Shown: positions 50,201 through 60,104 of the stretch, piece by piece
Layout of the letters: the number at the start of each line of letters is the position of its first letter
Numbering within the stretch: position 1 is the stretch's first letter
Assembly (NCBI GenBank): GCA_905480485.1
Contig: CAJQQM010000014.1
Span: 52,802 to 116,801 of the forward strand
DNA length: 64,000 nucleotides
Source: an uncultured Aureispira sp.
Lineage (GTDB): Bacteria; Bacteroidota; Bacteroidia; Chitinophagales; Saprospiraceae
Direction: 5' to 3'
The notes under the pieces: model-generated
What the model was told of the DNA's origin: nothing
Seen by the model: only the letters and a program-made list of their open reading frames with translations
Databases searched by the model: none
Program-made: the position numbers and the translations under genes

Positions 50201-53200
50201 GTCGCCAATATTGTTGTCAACGATCCAATTAATCCCACAGCAATATGCAAAGATACTACGGTATACCTCGATGCGACTGGGACAGCAACTGTTTTTGCTG
50301 CTCAGATAAACAATGGCAGTTTTGACAATTGTCCAGCTTTAACATTGACCATTAATGGTTTACCCTCTTTCAATTATAACTGTAGTTCAGTTGGTACTAA
50401 CACGGCCTCTTTGGCAGTGACGGATGCCGGCGGCAATGTAAGCCTCTGCCCCGCTAATATTACGGTTTTAGATACTATTACCCCGGTAGCTAATTGTGTA
50501 ACTCCTGGTTCACTTAATATATTCCTGGACAACACTTGTTTTGCCTCTGTTCCTGCGCTTTCATTTAATAATGCGAGCTCGGATAACTGTGGGTCATCAT
50601 TAACCTATTCAGTTGCAGGTTTGCCTAACGCTACTTTTACTTCAGCCAACTTGCTGTCTAATCCCAATCCAGTAACACTAACGGTTTGTGACGGTTCGGC
50701 CAACTGCAGTACATGTGCTACTACTGTAATTGTACAGGATACTACTTCACCTGTCGTAATTTGCAAATTAGATACGGTTCAGTTAGATGCATTGGGTAAT
50801 GCAATTGTATTGCCTACCAACATTAACGATGGAAGTATCGATAATTGTAGTTCTCCTTCTTTGACAATCAATGGAGGATTATCGACGACGCTTACCTGTG
50901 CCAATCTTGGCCCAAATTCGGTCACGTTGACAGCAACGGACCCAAGTGGTAATTCGTCATCTTGCGTAACAACCGTACTTGTTGAAGACCTAACCGCTCC
51001 GAATGCTTCTTGTAATGCCTCTGTTACGGTTATTTTAGATGCTTCAAGTAATGGGGCACTTACTCCAGCAGAGGTCAATCTTGGTAGTTCCGATAATTGT
51101 ACTTTAGCTTCACTAACCTTGTCCAAAACATCCTACAACTGTGGCGATATTCCAGGTAATCCTCACACAATTACTATGGTGGCAGCCGATCAAAGTGGCA
51201 ACCTTGATAGTTGTACTGTACAGGTATCTGTTTTAGATACTGTCGATCCTGTTGCTTTGTGTATACCTGGCAACCTCAATTTATCATTAGTGGGTTCTAC
51301 GGTGTCTACTACGGTAGCTGCTGTCAATAATGGTAGTACCGATAACTGTGCAATCCAGTCAATCTCATTGAGCCAATCAAGCTTTGATTGTAGTGATATA
51401 GGAATCAATAACGTTACCCTAACCGTCGAAGATTCAAGTGGTAACATTGGTACTTGTTTCGCAACTATTAATGTCGTTGACAATACCAATCCTGTGGCTT
51501 TCTGCAATAGTCCAACTGTTGCTTTAGATGCAACGGGGACCATTCAAATAGCAGCGACAGACTTAGCCCTTCCTGGAAGTTTAGACAATTGTAGTCTTTC
51601 AACAATTCTGGTTGAAGGGGTTGACACACTAACCCTAAGCTGCGCTAATTTAGGAGTCAACTTGCTCAATGTATTTATCCAAGATCCAAGTAGCAATAGT
51701 GCTACCTGCCAATCAACGGTTAACGTTGTAGATGGTGTTAATCCGATTGCAAACTGTGTAGTCGCACCGATCAATTTATTTTTAGACGCTAGCGGTATTG
51801 CCACAATAAATCCAGTTGATTTAGATGCGGGTTCAACGGATAATTGTGCTATAGTAAATTATGCTATTTCGCAAGATACTTTCAGATGCGGCGATGTGAT
51901 ATCAAGCCCCAATACTGTCGTGCTTACAGTAACCGACGTAAGTGGTAATACAGACAACTGTTCTGCTTCTGTAAATGTTAGTGATACGATACGTCCCTCT
52001 ATGGCTTGTGCGCCATCAACAGTTGTTATGCATCTAGGTTCAAGTGGCTTGGCTACTATAATAGCAGATTCTTTTGATAATGGAACTTCGGATGCTTGTG
52101 GTTTGGCAAGTTTAGTATTTACCGGAGCGCCAAACCCTGTAACCTGTGCCGACTTAGGAGTTAGTCCGATAACCTTAATTGCCACAGATGTAAATGGAAA
52201 TATAGATTCTTGTACTACCTCTTTAACGGTTTTAGATACAGTACCACCTACCTTGGTTTGCAACAATATTTCAATTAATTTAGATGCCCTTGGTTCAGCC
52301 ACTGTTGATGCGTCAACATCAGGACTCTACTCGATGTCGGATGCCTGCGGGGTACCTTCATTGACACTAGACGGAGGGGCTTCTGTGCTTTATGATTGTA
52401 CAAACTTAGGCCCCAATTCGATTACGCTTGTTGCTACGGATGGAAGTTCCAATTCGTCTACTTGTGTGGCCGTAATTACGGTTAATGATATTACCGCCCC
52501 GGTGGTTACTTGTGCTTCTAGTATTCAGGTTTTAGACGCACTTGGTAGCTTAGCGATCGATCCTGCTTGGTTAAATACCTCGGTCGTAGAAGCTTGTGGT
52601 ATTGATTCTATTTATACGAGTCCAGATACTTTTGATTGTTCTAACGTAGCTCCTTTTAATACGGTAACCTTATTTGTTGTTGATGCGAGTGGTAATGTAG
52701 GGTCTTGTGCCGGAAACATAGAAGTGTTAGATACTACTGCCCCCACTATGCTTTGCAATGATACAACTATTTGTTTGACCGGTGGCTTTGTCAGTGTAGC
52801 TGCTACAGATATTGATGGAGGTTCGTTCGATGCTTGTGGAATGTCTCCTGTTTTATCGATTAATGGTTCTAACAATGTTATTTATACTTGTGCAGATATT
52901 GGGCCTCAAGTGGCCACTTTACAACGACAGGATGTACATGGTAATACCAATACCTGTACGGCAACAGTTACGGTCCAAGACTGTACGGCTCCGACAGCGG
53001 TTTGTCAACCGTCAAATTATATTGTTCAAGTTTCTTCAGTCGGTTTTGTTTCTGTACAAGCATCTTCTTTAGATTTTGGAAGTTTCGACGACTGTGGCAT
53101 TGATCCAAATGGTTTTAAAGCCAACGGTTTGGATAGTTTGATCTACAGTTGTGCCAATGTGGGTATACCCGATACTGTAGTATTGACGGTTGCCGATATT

Positions 53201-56200
53201 TTTGGCAATACGGCTACTTGTACAACGGTAATAGAAGTGATCGATATTGAAAATCCAATTGCTAGATGTGGCGGTCCGGTAAATGCTGTTTTGTCAGCAA
53301 GTGGTACGGTTACGATAGCTGCATTCAGTATAAATGCAACATTACCCTCAACACCTAGTAGTGACAACTGTGGAATCGCTTCCTATTTGATTAATGGTCA
53401 GGCCAATTACGCTTATGATTGTACGGCTTTAGGTTCGAATACAGCTGTATTGACCGTAACCGATTTGAGTGGCAACAGTGATACTTGCCAGGCTATCGTT
53501 AATATTTTAGACAATACACCACCTACGGCATCCTGTTTGTTTTCCGCCAATATCACCTTGAATCAGGCAGGAGTTGCAACATTATCGGCCGATACATTAG
53601 TGCTGTCTACTTCAGATAATTGCGGTATAGATTCTATACTTGCCAACGGTCAGCAAGTGCTTAGCTTTGGATGTTCAGATATTGGAAACAATGTTATCAA
53701 CGTAACTGTAATTGATTCCTCGGGCAATCAATTCGTATGCAACTCAATTGTTAATGTATCGGATAATACATCGCCGGTTGCAATATGCCCTACTGCCCCG
53801 ATTCAGGCTTTTTTAAATGGGTCAAGTTTTGTATATGTAACGGCTAATGCAATTGACAGTGCGAGCTTCGACAACTGCGGGATTGAATTCTATCAAATTA
53901 ACGGTACAGATTCTGTACTTTATAACTGTAGTCAGATTGGACAGTTTCCAACGGCAACTCTAACTGTTATTGATTCTTTTGGTAATTCAGATGTATGCAC
54001 AGCAACAATTGAGGTGCTCGATGCCATACCGCCGGTTGCAATTTGTAATAGCTTTACGGTTACTCTTGGCTTAGATGGTACAGCAAATGTACTTCCTAAT
54101 GCGATTGATAACGGAAGTTTTGATAATTGTGGAATCACTAGTTATTTGATTAATGGTAATTCTGTAGAAACATTTAACTGTACCAATGTAAATACAGTCA
54201 ACTTAGTAGTGCTAACCGTAATTGATAATTATGGTAATCAAAGTTTCTGCACCGATACGGTAACGGTTGTAGACGCAACAGCACCTCAGGTTCAATGTTC
54301 TGGAGCACCGGTTGACTTTTACCTCAATGCAAGTGGATTCGTCACAGTAGATCCTCAACAGCTTGCTACCGCAACCGATTCATGTTCTGTAGTCAATTGG
54401 CTTATCAATGGATTGCCAGATTCTACTTTTGATTGTTCACAAATTAATATCACACATTTCGTTGAAATTAGAGTCGAAGATCCTAGTGGCAATTTTGCCA
54501 CCTGTAATGCTTTTTTAAATGTAATTGATTCTACTCCTCCAGTTTCTAATGCTTGTCAGTCCAATTTAACCATCGCCTTGGATTCTTTTGGATTAAATAC
54601 ATTGACCGGTGCGGATATTAGTTTTTTCCCCACCGATAACTGCTCGATTGTAGATACATTAATTAATGGTCAGACAAGTATTACTTATACTTGTGACAGT
54701 GCAGCCTTACAACAACCACTGACGGCTGTTCTCACGTTGACAGACCCATCAGGGAATCAAAGTACTTGTGTAACGAGTATTAACTTAGTAGACAATATTT
54801 CACCTGTAGCGTTGTGTAACGACACTTTGTTTAATGTACAATTAAATAATCAAGGAATTGTAACGGTTCTACCTTCTACCATTAACAACGGAAGTTATGA
54901 CGCTTGTTCACCATTAACCTATTTAATAAATTCTCAGCCATCACAGACATTTGATTGTACCAATATTGCTACTTCATTCAATGCTACAATTTTGACTGTA
55001 ATTGATGCTAATGGTAATTCAAGTACTTGTCAGTCTTACTTAGAAATAGTAGACAATCTTCCTCCAACCGTCATTTGTAACGATACTACAATTTATATTT
55101 CAGGAAGTTCTGTTACTTTAAATGCAACGGGAATTGATGGAGGTTCTTTTGATAATTGTTTTATTGGTAGCTATTCATTTAGCAACGGTGCTACAACAAG
55201 AACCTTTAGTTGTTCGGATACCGGGCAAATTTCAGTAAATCTTATCGTTACAGATATTTATGGTAATGTAGATTCTTGTACAGCTATAGTTACGGTACGT
55301 GATTCTACTCCTCCCTCTATTAGTTGTAATCAGATTACGGTTGACTTGACAGCTTCACTTCAAGCAGTTTTAGCATACAACACTCCATTTTCTGCCCTAA
55401 ATGTTGGTAGTGCCACAGACAACTGTAGTTTGGTTTCTGTTGATATATCTCCTTCTGTAATTACATGTACCGACGTTGGGAATGTGCCATTTACTTTAAC
55501 AGCAACGGACGCCTCTGGAAATGTAGCTGTCTGCCAGGATACTGTAGTGGTTATCTTAGATAGGCCAACTATATTAACTCCAACACAAGATACTGTGCTT
55601 TGTGAAGGAGAAGATTTATCCTTTACTTCCTCCATTCCTTCGAATGGTATCAACTACGATTTGTATTGGGTAAATCCAGCATCTGACACCTTGAGTACAA
55701 CTACTTCAGCTTCGGATTCAAACCTAACGATAACCAATGAGGGATACTACACTTTTATAATGGAGCCTCAGAATGGTACAGGCTGCCCTTCATTAGATTC
55801 TATTTATGTTGACATCAACGAGGTGCAACCACCTGTTTTGACGGCATTACAGCCATGTGACGGTGACTCTACGGTCATTAATCTAGCAAATGCAAATACT
55901 TATGTAGGTTCTTCAATTACTTATGTTTGGTATTTTAATGGCAATCAAATATCGGGCAATAATATTGACTCCCTGCTTCTAGCGGATATGTCTGTATTGG
56001 ATAGTGGTACTTACTCGATGGCAATTACAGTTACTGAAGGGCCTGCTACCTGTTATGATAGTTCAGCTGTAGCTTTGACAATAGACGTACTTGATTTGCC
56101 TGACGCGCCTGTACCAACGGCTAATATTCCCTGTGACGGAGATTCCTTAAGACTGCTCAACAATGCACCGGGCTTTAGTTATGCTTGGGATGGTCCACTC

Positions 56201-57157
56201 GGATTTTTATCTTCAGATGCTGAACCTATCTTGACAAATATAACACAAGCCCAAGCAGGTACCTACAGCCTTACAATAACGGATGCCAATAACTGTTCAA
56301 ATGCTGCAACCGTTTCGGTATCGATATTGCCAACACCACAACAGCCTAGCCTATTGTATACGCAACCGCTTTGTTTTGGTGACCTACTAGAACTAACGGA
56401 CAGTGCTAGTTACATAAGTGGGCCTTTAGCGTTTTATTGGGAAAACCCAGCTGGAGGAATTGATACTACATCAATACCACAACTTTTGTTGGCAAATGCA
56501 GCTACGGGCACTTATATGCTAACCGTTTCTATGAATGGCTGTCTTTCAGAAACAGGTGATACGGTTGTAGTAGATTACGAACCTTTCCCTTCAGGAACAG
56601 ATGATTCTTATACAATTGTGTTTAGAGATTCACTGGTAGCTGCCGATATTGTGCTAAACGATAATCCTACAAGTAATGGATACATTGTGGTACTAATTGA
56701 TAGTGTTGATGGAGGTACTGTTCAGAACAATGGAGACGGCACAATTACTTATCGCCCGCGTTCAGGATTCTTTGGATTAGATACCTTAACCTACGCTTTG
56801 TGTGATGCACTGTGTACCAACAATTGTGATACAATGTCGGTATTCATCGAAGTAACTTCGGATTTTGAATGTTTTGTACCAAACGGTATATCACCGAACG
56901 GTGACGGGGTTAATGATAACATGAATATTACTTGTAAAAATGATTATCCTGATGCTGTTTTACAGGTGTTCTCAAGGTGGGGGACTCAAGTGTACGAGGG
57001 TTCAATGACAGGCTTTGATGGCACCTTTAACGGCAATGATTTACCGGATGGAACCTACTTCTATTTCTTGAAGCTGAATGATGCTAGTAATACTCCTGGG
57101 TCTGAACCGGGGCGTAATGGAGACGAATACACCGGCTTTATTATGTTGCAACGATAA
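47243..57157 (+). CDS. Giant secreted surface protein: P-domain-like N-terminus, about 29 HYR-like repeats, Ig-like and cadherin-like domains, T9SS type B (CHU_C) C-terminus
   Basis: Signal peptide MKNKFTKSLFSKLFATTLILLVAFQTNAQ; 29 linkers of V-x-D-x-x-x-P-x-x-x-C type; C-terminal CFVPNGISPNGDGVNDNMNI...GTYFYFLKLND...YTGFIMLQR. Confidence 0.9.
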   Translation: MKNKFTKSLFSKLFATTLILLVAFQTNAQTTNNQTVVQKCYNGPTVSSANTLGTLLPGVNFVSGVDIPAGHKVVDVIVEIVWSKTDDGSCTPITGVPPDLTDVGFQIKDPFAAPQYLAVSDAVAGLLGGSLLPTFTDLTGFNPNVISDVTVFTDAVNSSFPLDPTDSANDTISSNNSTAVLDSYVGQDPYGTWQVGLVDDAPGTGPALCIESYCITLVTCDFDTLVASCKANSTVALDPATGTHTLNFFDLDSISDVSCIVKDITFSTPTVSCADIGVPVLVTMTLQDKLDSTATCQSLVTVVDTTAPDIPDCSLFPTPFTTIYLDATGVDTIFASQINMTDACGPITKEVRSFASPTYGNAVGFNCTSAATPQQFFVRGTDGSGNQNECILVVTVLDTFPPVAVCGSDTAFVGSGPVTVSGNSLDAGSFDVCPPIIDRWIGAQFNPNPIYSCADLGIDTVVLVVSDPSGNIASCDSAVVFIVDTVAPIAVCQNFTLNLDASGNGTLLPTDIDGGSSDICGIDSLDVNGGSSLVFDCSHVNAPQTVTLNLYDVSGNTNSCTADVTVVDVTPPTPICRNFTLYLDAAGIATLFADSLNNNSTDLCTGTFLDFLIAGSNTASFSCNDIGLNVTNLTVLDSFANSATCPSNVTVLDTFSPIANCLSPTVYLDASGNVNVFASDISAGSSDNCTVVDSSVNVLGNSSVAFVCSAIFTPQSVTLLVEDSEGNVGTCATTVNVVDTFTPVAICNASYTAVLDASGNALVLPTDIDNGSTDNCGLVEYLINGFTAQNYTCADVGSINAILTVRDSSGQTASCPTTINIVDNIPPTAACQVTTAYLNAAGTVVITPNDVLAFPATSDNCSTINSTFAGGSSTQSYTCDSVGVNTVDLVVSDASGNSATCQTTVTVLDTISPTASCSPVPYTVQIDASGQGFVVPSNVDNGSSDICGISSILVNSVDTFFYSCADVGNTAVTLSVLDASGNLSTCVANIVVNDPINPTAICKDTTVYLDATGTATVFAAQINNGSFDNCPALTLTINGLPSFNYNCSSVGTNTASLAVTDAGGNVSLCPANITVLDTITPVANCVTPGSLNIFLDNTCFASVPALSFNNASSDNCGSSLTYSVAGLPNATFTSANLLSNPNPVTLTVCDGSANCSTCATTVIVQDTTSPVVICKLDTVQLDALGNAIVLPTNINDGSIDNCSSPSLTINGGLSTTLTCANLGPNSVTLTATDPSGNSSSCVTTVLVEDLTAPNASCNASVTVILDASSNGALTPAEVNLGSSDNCTLASLTLSKTSYNCGDIPGNPHTITMVAADQSGNLDSCTVQVSVLDTVDPVALCIPGNLNLSLVGSTVSTTVAAVNNGSTDNCAIQSISLSQSSFDCSDIGINNVTLTVEDSSGNIGTCFATINVVDNTNPVAFCNSPTVALDATGTIQIAATDLALPGSLDNCSLSTILVEGVDTLTLSCANLGVNLLNVFIQDPSSNSATCQSTVNVVDGVNPIANCVVAPINLFLDASGIATINPVDLDAGSTDNCAIVNYAISQDTFRCGDVISSPNTVVLTVTDVSGNTDNCSASVNVSDTIRPSMACAPSTVVMHLGSSGLATIIADSFDNGTSDACGLASLVFTGAPNPVTCADLGVSPITLIATDVNGNIDSCTTSLTVLDTVPPTLVCNNISINLDALGSATVDASTSGLYSMSDACGVPSLTLDGGASVLYDCTNLGPNSITLVATDGSSNSSTCVAVITVNDITAPVVTCASSIQVLDALGSLAIDPAWLNTSVVEACGIDSIYTSPDTFDCSNVAPFNTVTLFVVDASGNVGSCAGNIEVLDTTAPTMLCNDTTICLTGGFVSVAATDIDGGSFDACGMSPVLSINGSNNVIYTCADIGPQVATLQRQDVHGNTNTCTATVTVQDCTAPTAVCQPSNYIVQVSSVGFVSVQASSLDFGSFDDCGIDPNGFKANGLDSLIYSCANVGIPDTVVLTVADIFGNTATCTTVIEVIDIENPIARCGGPVNAVLSASGTVTIAAFSINATLPSTPSSDNCGIASYLINGQANYAYDCTALGSNTAVLTVTDLSGNSDTCQAIVNILDNTPPTASCLFSANITLNQAGVATLSADTLVLSTSDNCGIDSILANGQQVLSFGCSDIGNNVINVTVIDSSGNQFVCNSIVNVSDNTSPVAICPTAPIQAFLNGSSFVYVTANAIDSASFDNCGIEFYQINGTDSVLYNCSQIGQFPTATLTVIDSFGNSDVCTATIEVLDAIPPVAICNSFTVTLGLDGTANVLPNAIDNGSFDNCGITSYLINGNSVETFNCTNVNTVNLVVLTVIDNYGNQSFCTDTVTVVDATAPQVQCSGAPVDFYLNASGFVTVDPQQLATATDSCSVVNWLINGLPDSTFDCSQINITHFVEIRVEDPSGNFATCNAFLNVIDSTPPVSNACQSNLTIALDSFGLNTLTGADISFFPTDNCSIVDTLINGQTSITYTCDSAALQQPLTAVLTLTDPSGNQSTCVTSINLVDNISPVALCNDTLFNVQLNNQGIVTVLPSTINNGSYDACSPLTYLINSQPSQTFDCTNIATSFNATILTVIDANGNSSTCQSYLEIVDNLPPTVICNDTTIYISGSSVTLNATGIDGGSFDNCFIGSYSFSNGATTRTFSCSDTGQISVNLIVTDIYGNVDSCTAIVTVRDSTPPSISCNQITVDLTASLQAVLAYNTPFSALNVGSATDNCSLVSVDISPSVITCTDVGNVPFTLTATDASGNVAVCQDTVVVILDRPTILTPTQDTVLCEGEDLSFTSSIPSNGINYDLYWVNPASDTLSTTTSASDSNLTITNEGYYTFIMEPQNGTGCPSLDSIYVDINEVQPPVLTALQPCDGDSTVINLANANTYVGSSITYVWYFNGNQISGNNIDSLLLADMSVLDSGTYSMAITVTEGPATCYDSSAVALTIDVLDLPDAPVPTANIPCDGDSLRLLNNAPGFSYAWDGPLGFLSSDAEPILTNITQAQAGTYSLTITDANNCSNAATVSVSILPTPQQPSLLYTQPLCFGDLLELTDSASYISGPLAFYWENPAGGIDTTSIPQLLLANAATGTYMLTVSMNGCLSETGDTVVVDYEPFPSGTDDSYTIVFRDSLVAADIVLNDNPTSNGYIVVLIDSVDGGTVQNNGDGTITYRPRSGFFGLDTLTYALCDALCTNNCDTMSVFIEVTSDFECFVPNGISPNGDGVNDNMNITCKNDYPDAVLQVFSRWGTQVYEGSMTGFDGTFNGNDLPDGTYFYFLKLNDASNTPGSEPGRNGDEYTGFIMLQR
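48145..55560 (+). repeat. About 29 tandem ~255-bp (~85-aa) HYR-like coding repeats
   Basis: Manual count of VxDxxxP...C linkers; recurrent DNC, FDCS and SGNxxxC positions. Confidence 0.85.
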
Positions 57158-57182
57158 TCTTTAGACAGATAAATAAAACTAT

Positions 57183-57213
57183 AAAAAGGTCAGGATTTAC
57201 TCCTGACCTTTTT
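57183..57213 (+). terminator. Rho-independent terminator after the giant gene
   Basis: aaaaaggtcagga-tttac-tcctgaccttttt. Confidence 0.92.
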
Positions 57214-57260
57214 TGATGTCTAGGTGTCCTCGAGTCTATTTTAAAAATTATGAGTAATTT

Positions 57261-57291
57261 TTTGAATAATAGTATATTGTGATTATCTTTG
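57261..57291 (+). promoter_or_regulatory. Bacteroidetes consensus promoter for rpsA
   Basis: TTTG-N19-TATCTTTG, exact match to TTTG-N19-TANNTTTG. Confidence 0.8.
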
Positions 57292-57371
57292 CAATCGCTT
57301 TTCTGTGTCCTGTTGGTCCGAAAAGTAGTGGAAATTTATTTTTTAACCTTTTAAAACAAGTGTTCCTTATT

Positions 57372-59333
57372 ATGGATAATCTTGAAAACGAAAACAACGA
57401 AAACGTTGTTGAAAATGAAAATAGCGGACAAGTCGTTGAAAATAACGAAACTGCCGTTGAAACTGTAGTAGAAGCTACAGCTACAATTGTAGAAACTGCA
57501 TTTGATGATTTTGATTGGGATAAAGGACCTAAAGGAGTTCTTAATTATTCTGACAATGAAATTGAGCAGTTTGAGCAATTATACAACTCTACACTAAGTT
57601 CTATCAAAGAATTTGAGATAGTAGCCGGTAAAGTTGTTTTTATTACTGATTCAGATGTAGTTTTGGATTTAAACTGCAAATCAGATGGATTAGTATCAAA
57701 AACAGAATTTCGCGATATGCCTGACCTAAAAGTAGGGGATGTTGTAGAAGTATATGTTGAAACGCAAGAAGACAAGCGTGGGCAATTAGTTTTATCTCGT
57801 CGCAAAGCGAAATTACTGAATGCATGGTCGAATATTGTCGATTCTTACGAAACAGGTAGAGTCGTTAAAGGTACCGTTATCAGCAAAACCAAAGGTGGTT
57901 TGATTGTAGATATAGACGGGCTTGAAACATTCTTGCCAGGTTCTCAAATTGACATTCGCCCTATCATCGATTATGATTCCTACGTAGGCAAAACAATGGA
58001 GTTTAAAGTTGTTAAAATCAACGAATCCATTAAGAATGCTGTTGTATCGCACAAAGCACTTATCGAAAGTGACTTGGAAGAACAACGTCAAGCTATCATA
58101 TCTAAATTAGAAAAAGGTCAGGTACTTGAAGGTACTGTCAAAAACTTGACAGACTTTGGTGCTTTCTTGGATTTAGGTGGTGTCGATGGTCTACTTTATA
58201 TCACTGATATTTCTTGGGGAAGAATCAAACACCCTAGTGATGTACTAGAGAATGGTCAGAAATTGAACGTAGTTGTTTTAGATTTCAACGATGACAAAAA
58301 ACGTATTTCTCTTGGCTTAAAACAATTACAACCACATCCGTGGGATGTTTTAGAAGAAGACATGCTTCCTGGTTCAGTCGTTAAAGGTAAAATCGTTAAC
58401 ATTGAAGATTATGGTGCATTCTTAGAGGTTACACCAGGTGTTGAAGGGCTTATTCACGTATCTGAGGTTTCTTGGAGTTCTCAGCCAATCAATTCTCGTG
58501 ACTTCTTTAAAGAAGGTGATGAGTACGAAGCTAAGATTGTGACCATCGATCGCGAAGACCGAAAAATGTCTTTAAGTTTAAGGAAATTACAAGAAGACCC
58601 ATGGTCAAAAATCGAAGAAAAATATCCTAAAGGTTCTGAACACAGTGGAGAGGTCAAAAACCTTACACCTTATGGCGTATTTATCGAATTAGAAGAAGGG
58701 ATAGGTGGAATGATTCACATTTCAGATCTTTCTTGGACCAAACGTTTTGCACACCCTGCTGAATTCACTAAAGTAGGTGAATCTTTAAAGGTAACTATCT
58801 TGGAAATCGACAAAGACTCTCGCAAACTTTCTTTGGGCCACAAACAGCTAGAAGAAAATCCGTGGGAAACTTTTGCAGATGTATTCCCTGAAGGTTCTGT
58901 ACACGAAGCTACTATTTTGCGTCGCGATGACAGAGGTGCTATAGTTCAATTACCTTATGGTCTTGAGGCTTTTGCTCCAATTCGTCACATCAAGAAAGAG
59001 GATGGTACTTTAGCTGAAGTTGAAGAGCAGTTACTATTTAAAGTAATCGAATTTAACAGAGACGACAAGCGTATTTTGGTATCTCACTCTCGTTATTATT
59101 CTGATGCTAAGCGTGATGCCGAAACGGCGGACAAAAACGCAGTAAAAGCGCAGAAGAAAGCAACTCAAAAAACGATGAATAAGGTTAACTCAAACAATGA
59201 GAAATCTACATTCGGTGATTTGAGTGCATTTTCTCAACTCAAAGAGCAGTTGCAGAATGAGGAGAATGAAGCTAAAAAAGCAGCGTCTAAAGTTGAAGTT
59301 AAAAATGATAAAGCTGCCGAAGAGGAAGAATAA
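57372..59333 (+). CDS. rpsA: 30S ribosomal protein S1
   Basis: Repeated S1 domains (GTVKNLTDFGAFLDLGGVDGLLYITDISWGRIKHPSDVL etc.); acidic N-terminal extension; start moved to ATG 57372. Confidence 0.95.
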   Translation: MDNLENENNENVVENENSGQVVENNETAVETVVEATATIVETAFDDFDWDKGPKGVLNYSDNEIEQFEQLYNSTLSSIKEFEIVAGKVVFITDSDVVLDLNCKSDGLVSKTEFRDMPDLKVGDVVEVYVETQEDKRGQLVLSRRKAKLLNAWSNIVDSYETGRVVKGTVISKTKGGLIVDIDGLETFLPGSQIDIRPIIDYDSYVGKTMEFKVVKINESIKNAVVSHKALIESDLEEQRQAIISKLEKGQVLEGTVKNLTDFGAFLDLGGVDGLLYITDISWGRIKHPSDVLENGQKLNVVVLDFNDDKKRISLGLKQLQPHPWDVLEEDMLPGSVVKGKIVNIEDYGAFLEVTPGVEGLIHVSEVSWSSQPINSRDFFKEGDEYEAKIVTIDREDRKMSLSLRKLQEDPWSKIEEKYPKGSEHSGEVKNLTPYGVFIELEEGIGGMIHISDLSWTKRFAHPAEFTKVGESLKVTILEIDKDSRKLSLGHKQLEENPWETFADVFPEGSVHEATILRRDDRGAIVQLPYGLEAFAPIRHIKKEDGTLAEVEEQLLFKVIEFNRDDKRILVSHSRYYSDAKRDAETADKNAVKAQKKATQKTMNKVNSNNEKSTFGDLSAFSQLKEQLQNEENEAKKAASKVEVKNDKAAEEEE

Positions 59334-59358
59334 ATTCTTTTTAGCTGAGTCATAATAC

Positions 59359-59390
59359 AAAAGGCAACTACTTAATAGTAGTTGCCTTTT
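59359..59390. terminator. Bidirectional terminator between rpsA and the LUD gene
   Basis: aaaaggcaactac-ttaata-gtagttgcctttt. Confidence 0.92.
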
Positions 59391-59391
59391 T

Positions 59392-60018
59392 CTATGTAGC
59401 TTCGGTCATAAATACATAGAGTGCTATTGGGCCGTGTGCTCCGTTCACTAGTGTTTTTTCAATATCTGCAGTTTGACTATTGTTCGATGCAATATTGAGC
59501 ATAGAAGGTAGGTCATCAGCTCTTAACGACTGCAAAGACAGTATATCTTTCAAATCAGAAACTACTTGATTGGTGGTGGCAATAACAATATGAATGTCAG
59601 GTAAAATAGATAAAGAGCGTCCTGCTTCACTTGCGCTACTCAAAAAGACAGAACCTGTACGAGCAATCAAAGCCTCGCAGCTAGTTATACCAACGGTGGC
59701 ATCCGAAAACTTACTCGGGTCGTCGCTGTATTTTAAGTCATAATGCCTCAATAAATTACCGAGTTGCTTGTTGGCACAGGCGACCGATTCCCATTTGTTC
59801 TGATGCAACAGAACGGATAGCTGCTGAGCTAAATCTGCAAAAGTATCTCCATACACAAATTTGCCGCCGTTATCGGTAAAAGATTGTGCAAATTGTATCA
59901 CTAAGTCCTCTTCTTCAGATAGGCTATAAATCGGCTCTTTATTGGGTATATAAGGGTCTTTGACTGCTGACTTTACTTGCCTAAGGCGCTTAAGTATATT
60001 ATTTCTAGAGTCTTTCAT
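59392..60018 (-). CDS. LUD domain (LutC/YkgG-like) protein
   Basis: CEALIARTGSVFLSSASEAGRSLSILPDIHIVIATTNQVVSDL; terminal NGAHGPIALYVFM. Confidence 0.88.
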   Translation of the reverse strand: MKDSRNNILKRLRQVKSAVKDPYIPNKEPIYSLSEEEDLVIQFAQSFTDNGGKFVYGDTFADLAQQLSVLLHQNKWESVACANKQLGNLLRHYDLKYSDDPSKFSDATVGITSCEALIARTGSVFLSSASEAGRSLSILPDIHIVIATTNQVVSDLKDILSLQSLRADDLPSMLNIASNNSQTADIEKTLVNGAHGPIALYVFMTEAT

Positions 60019-60046
60019 ACGATAAAATTATAAATTAATCCATAAA

Positions 60047-60084
60047 AAAAATCTGAACCCCATAGATTTTATGAAGTTCAGATT
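60047..60084 (-). terminator. Minus-strand terminator after ftsH
   Basis: aatctgaac ... gttcagatt, followed by T-run on minus strand. Confidence 0.75.
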
Positions 60085-60104
60085 GATTTAATGCAGCGCT
60101 TGTT

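Noticed and set aside
48145-55560. Tandem periodicity as a possible CRISPR or non-coding satellite array
   Set aside because: Period is ~255 bp, units are diverged and lie in one continuous reading frame with conserved protein motifs.
47557-55653. Many antisense ORFs of 62-147 aa inside the giant gene
   Set aside because: They arise from repeated codon composition on the opposite strand; translations are low-complexity and show no domain motifs.
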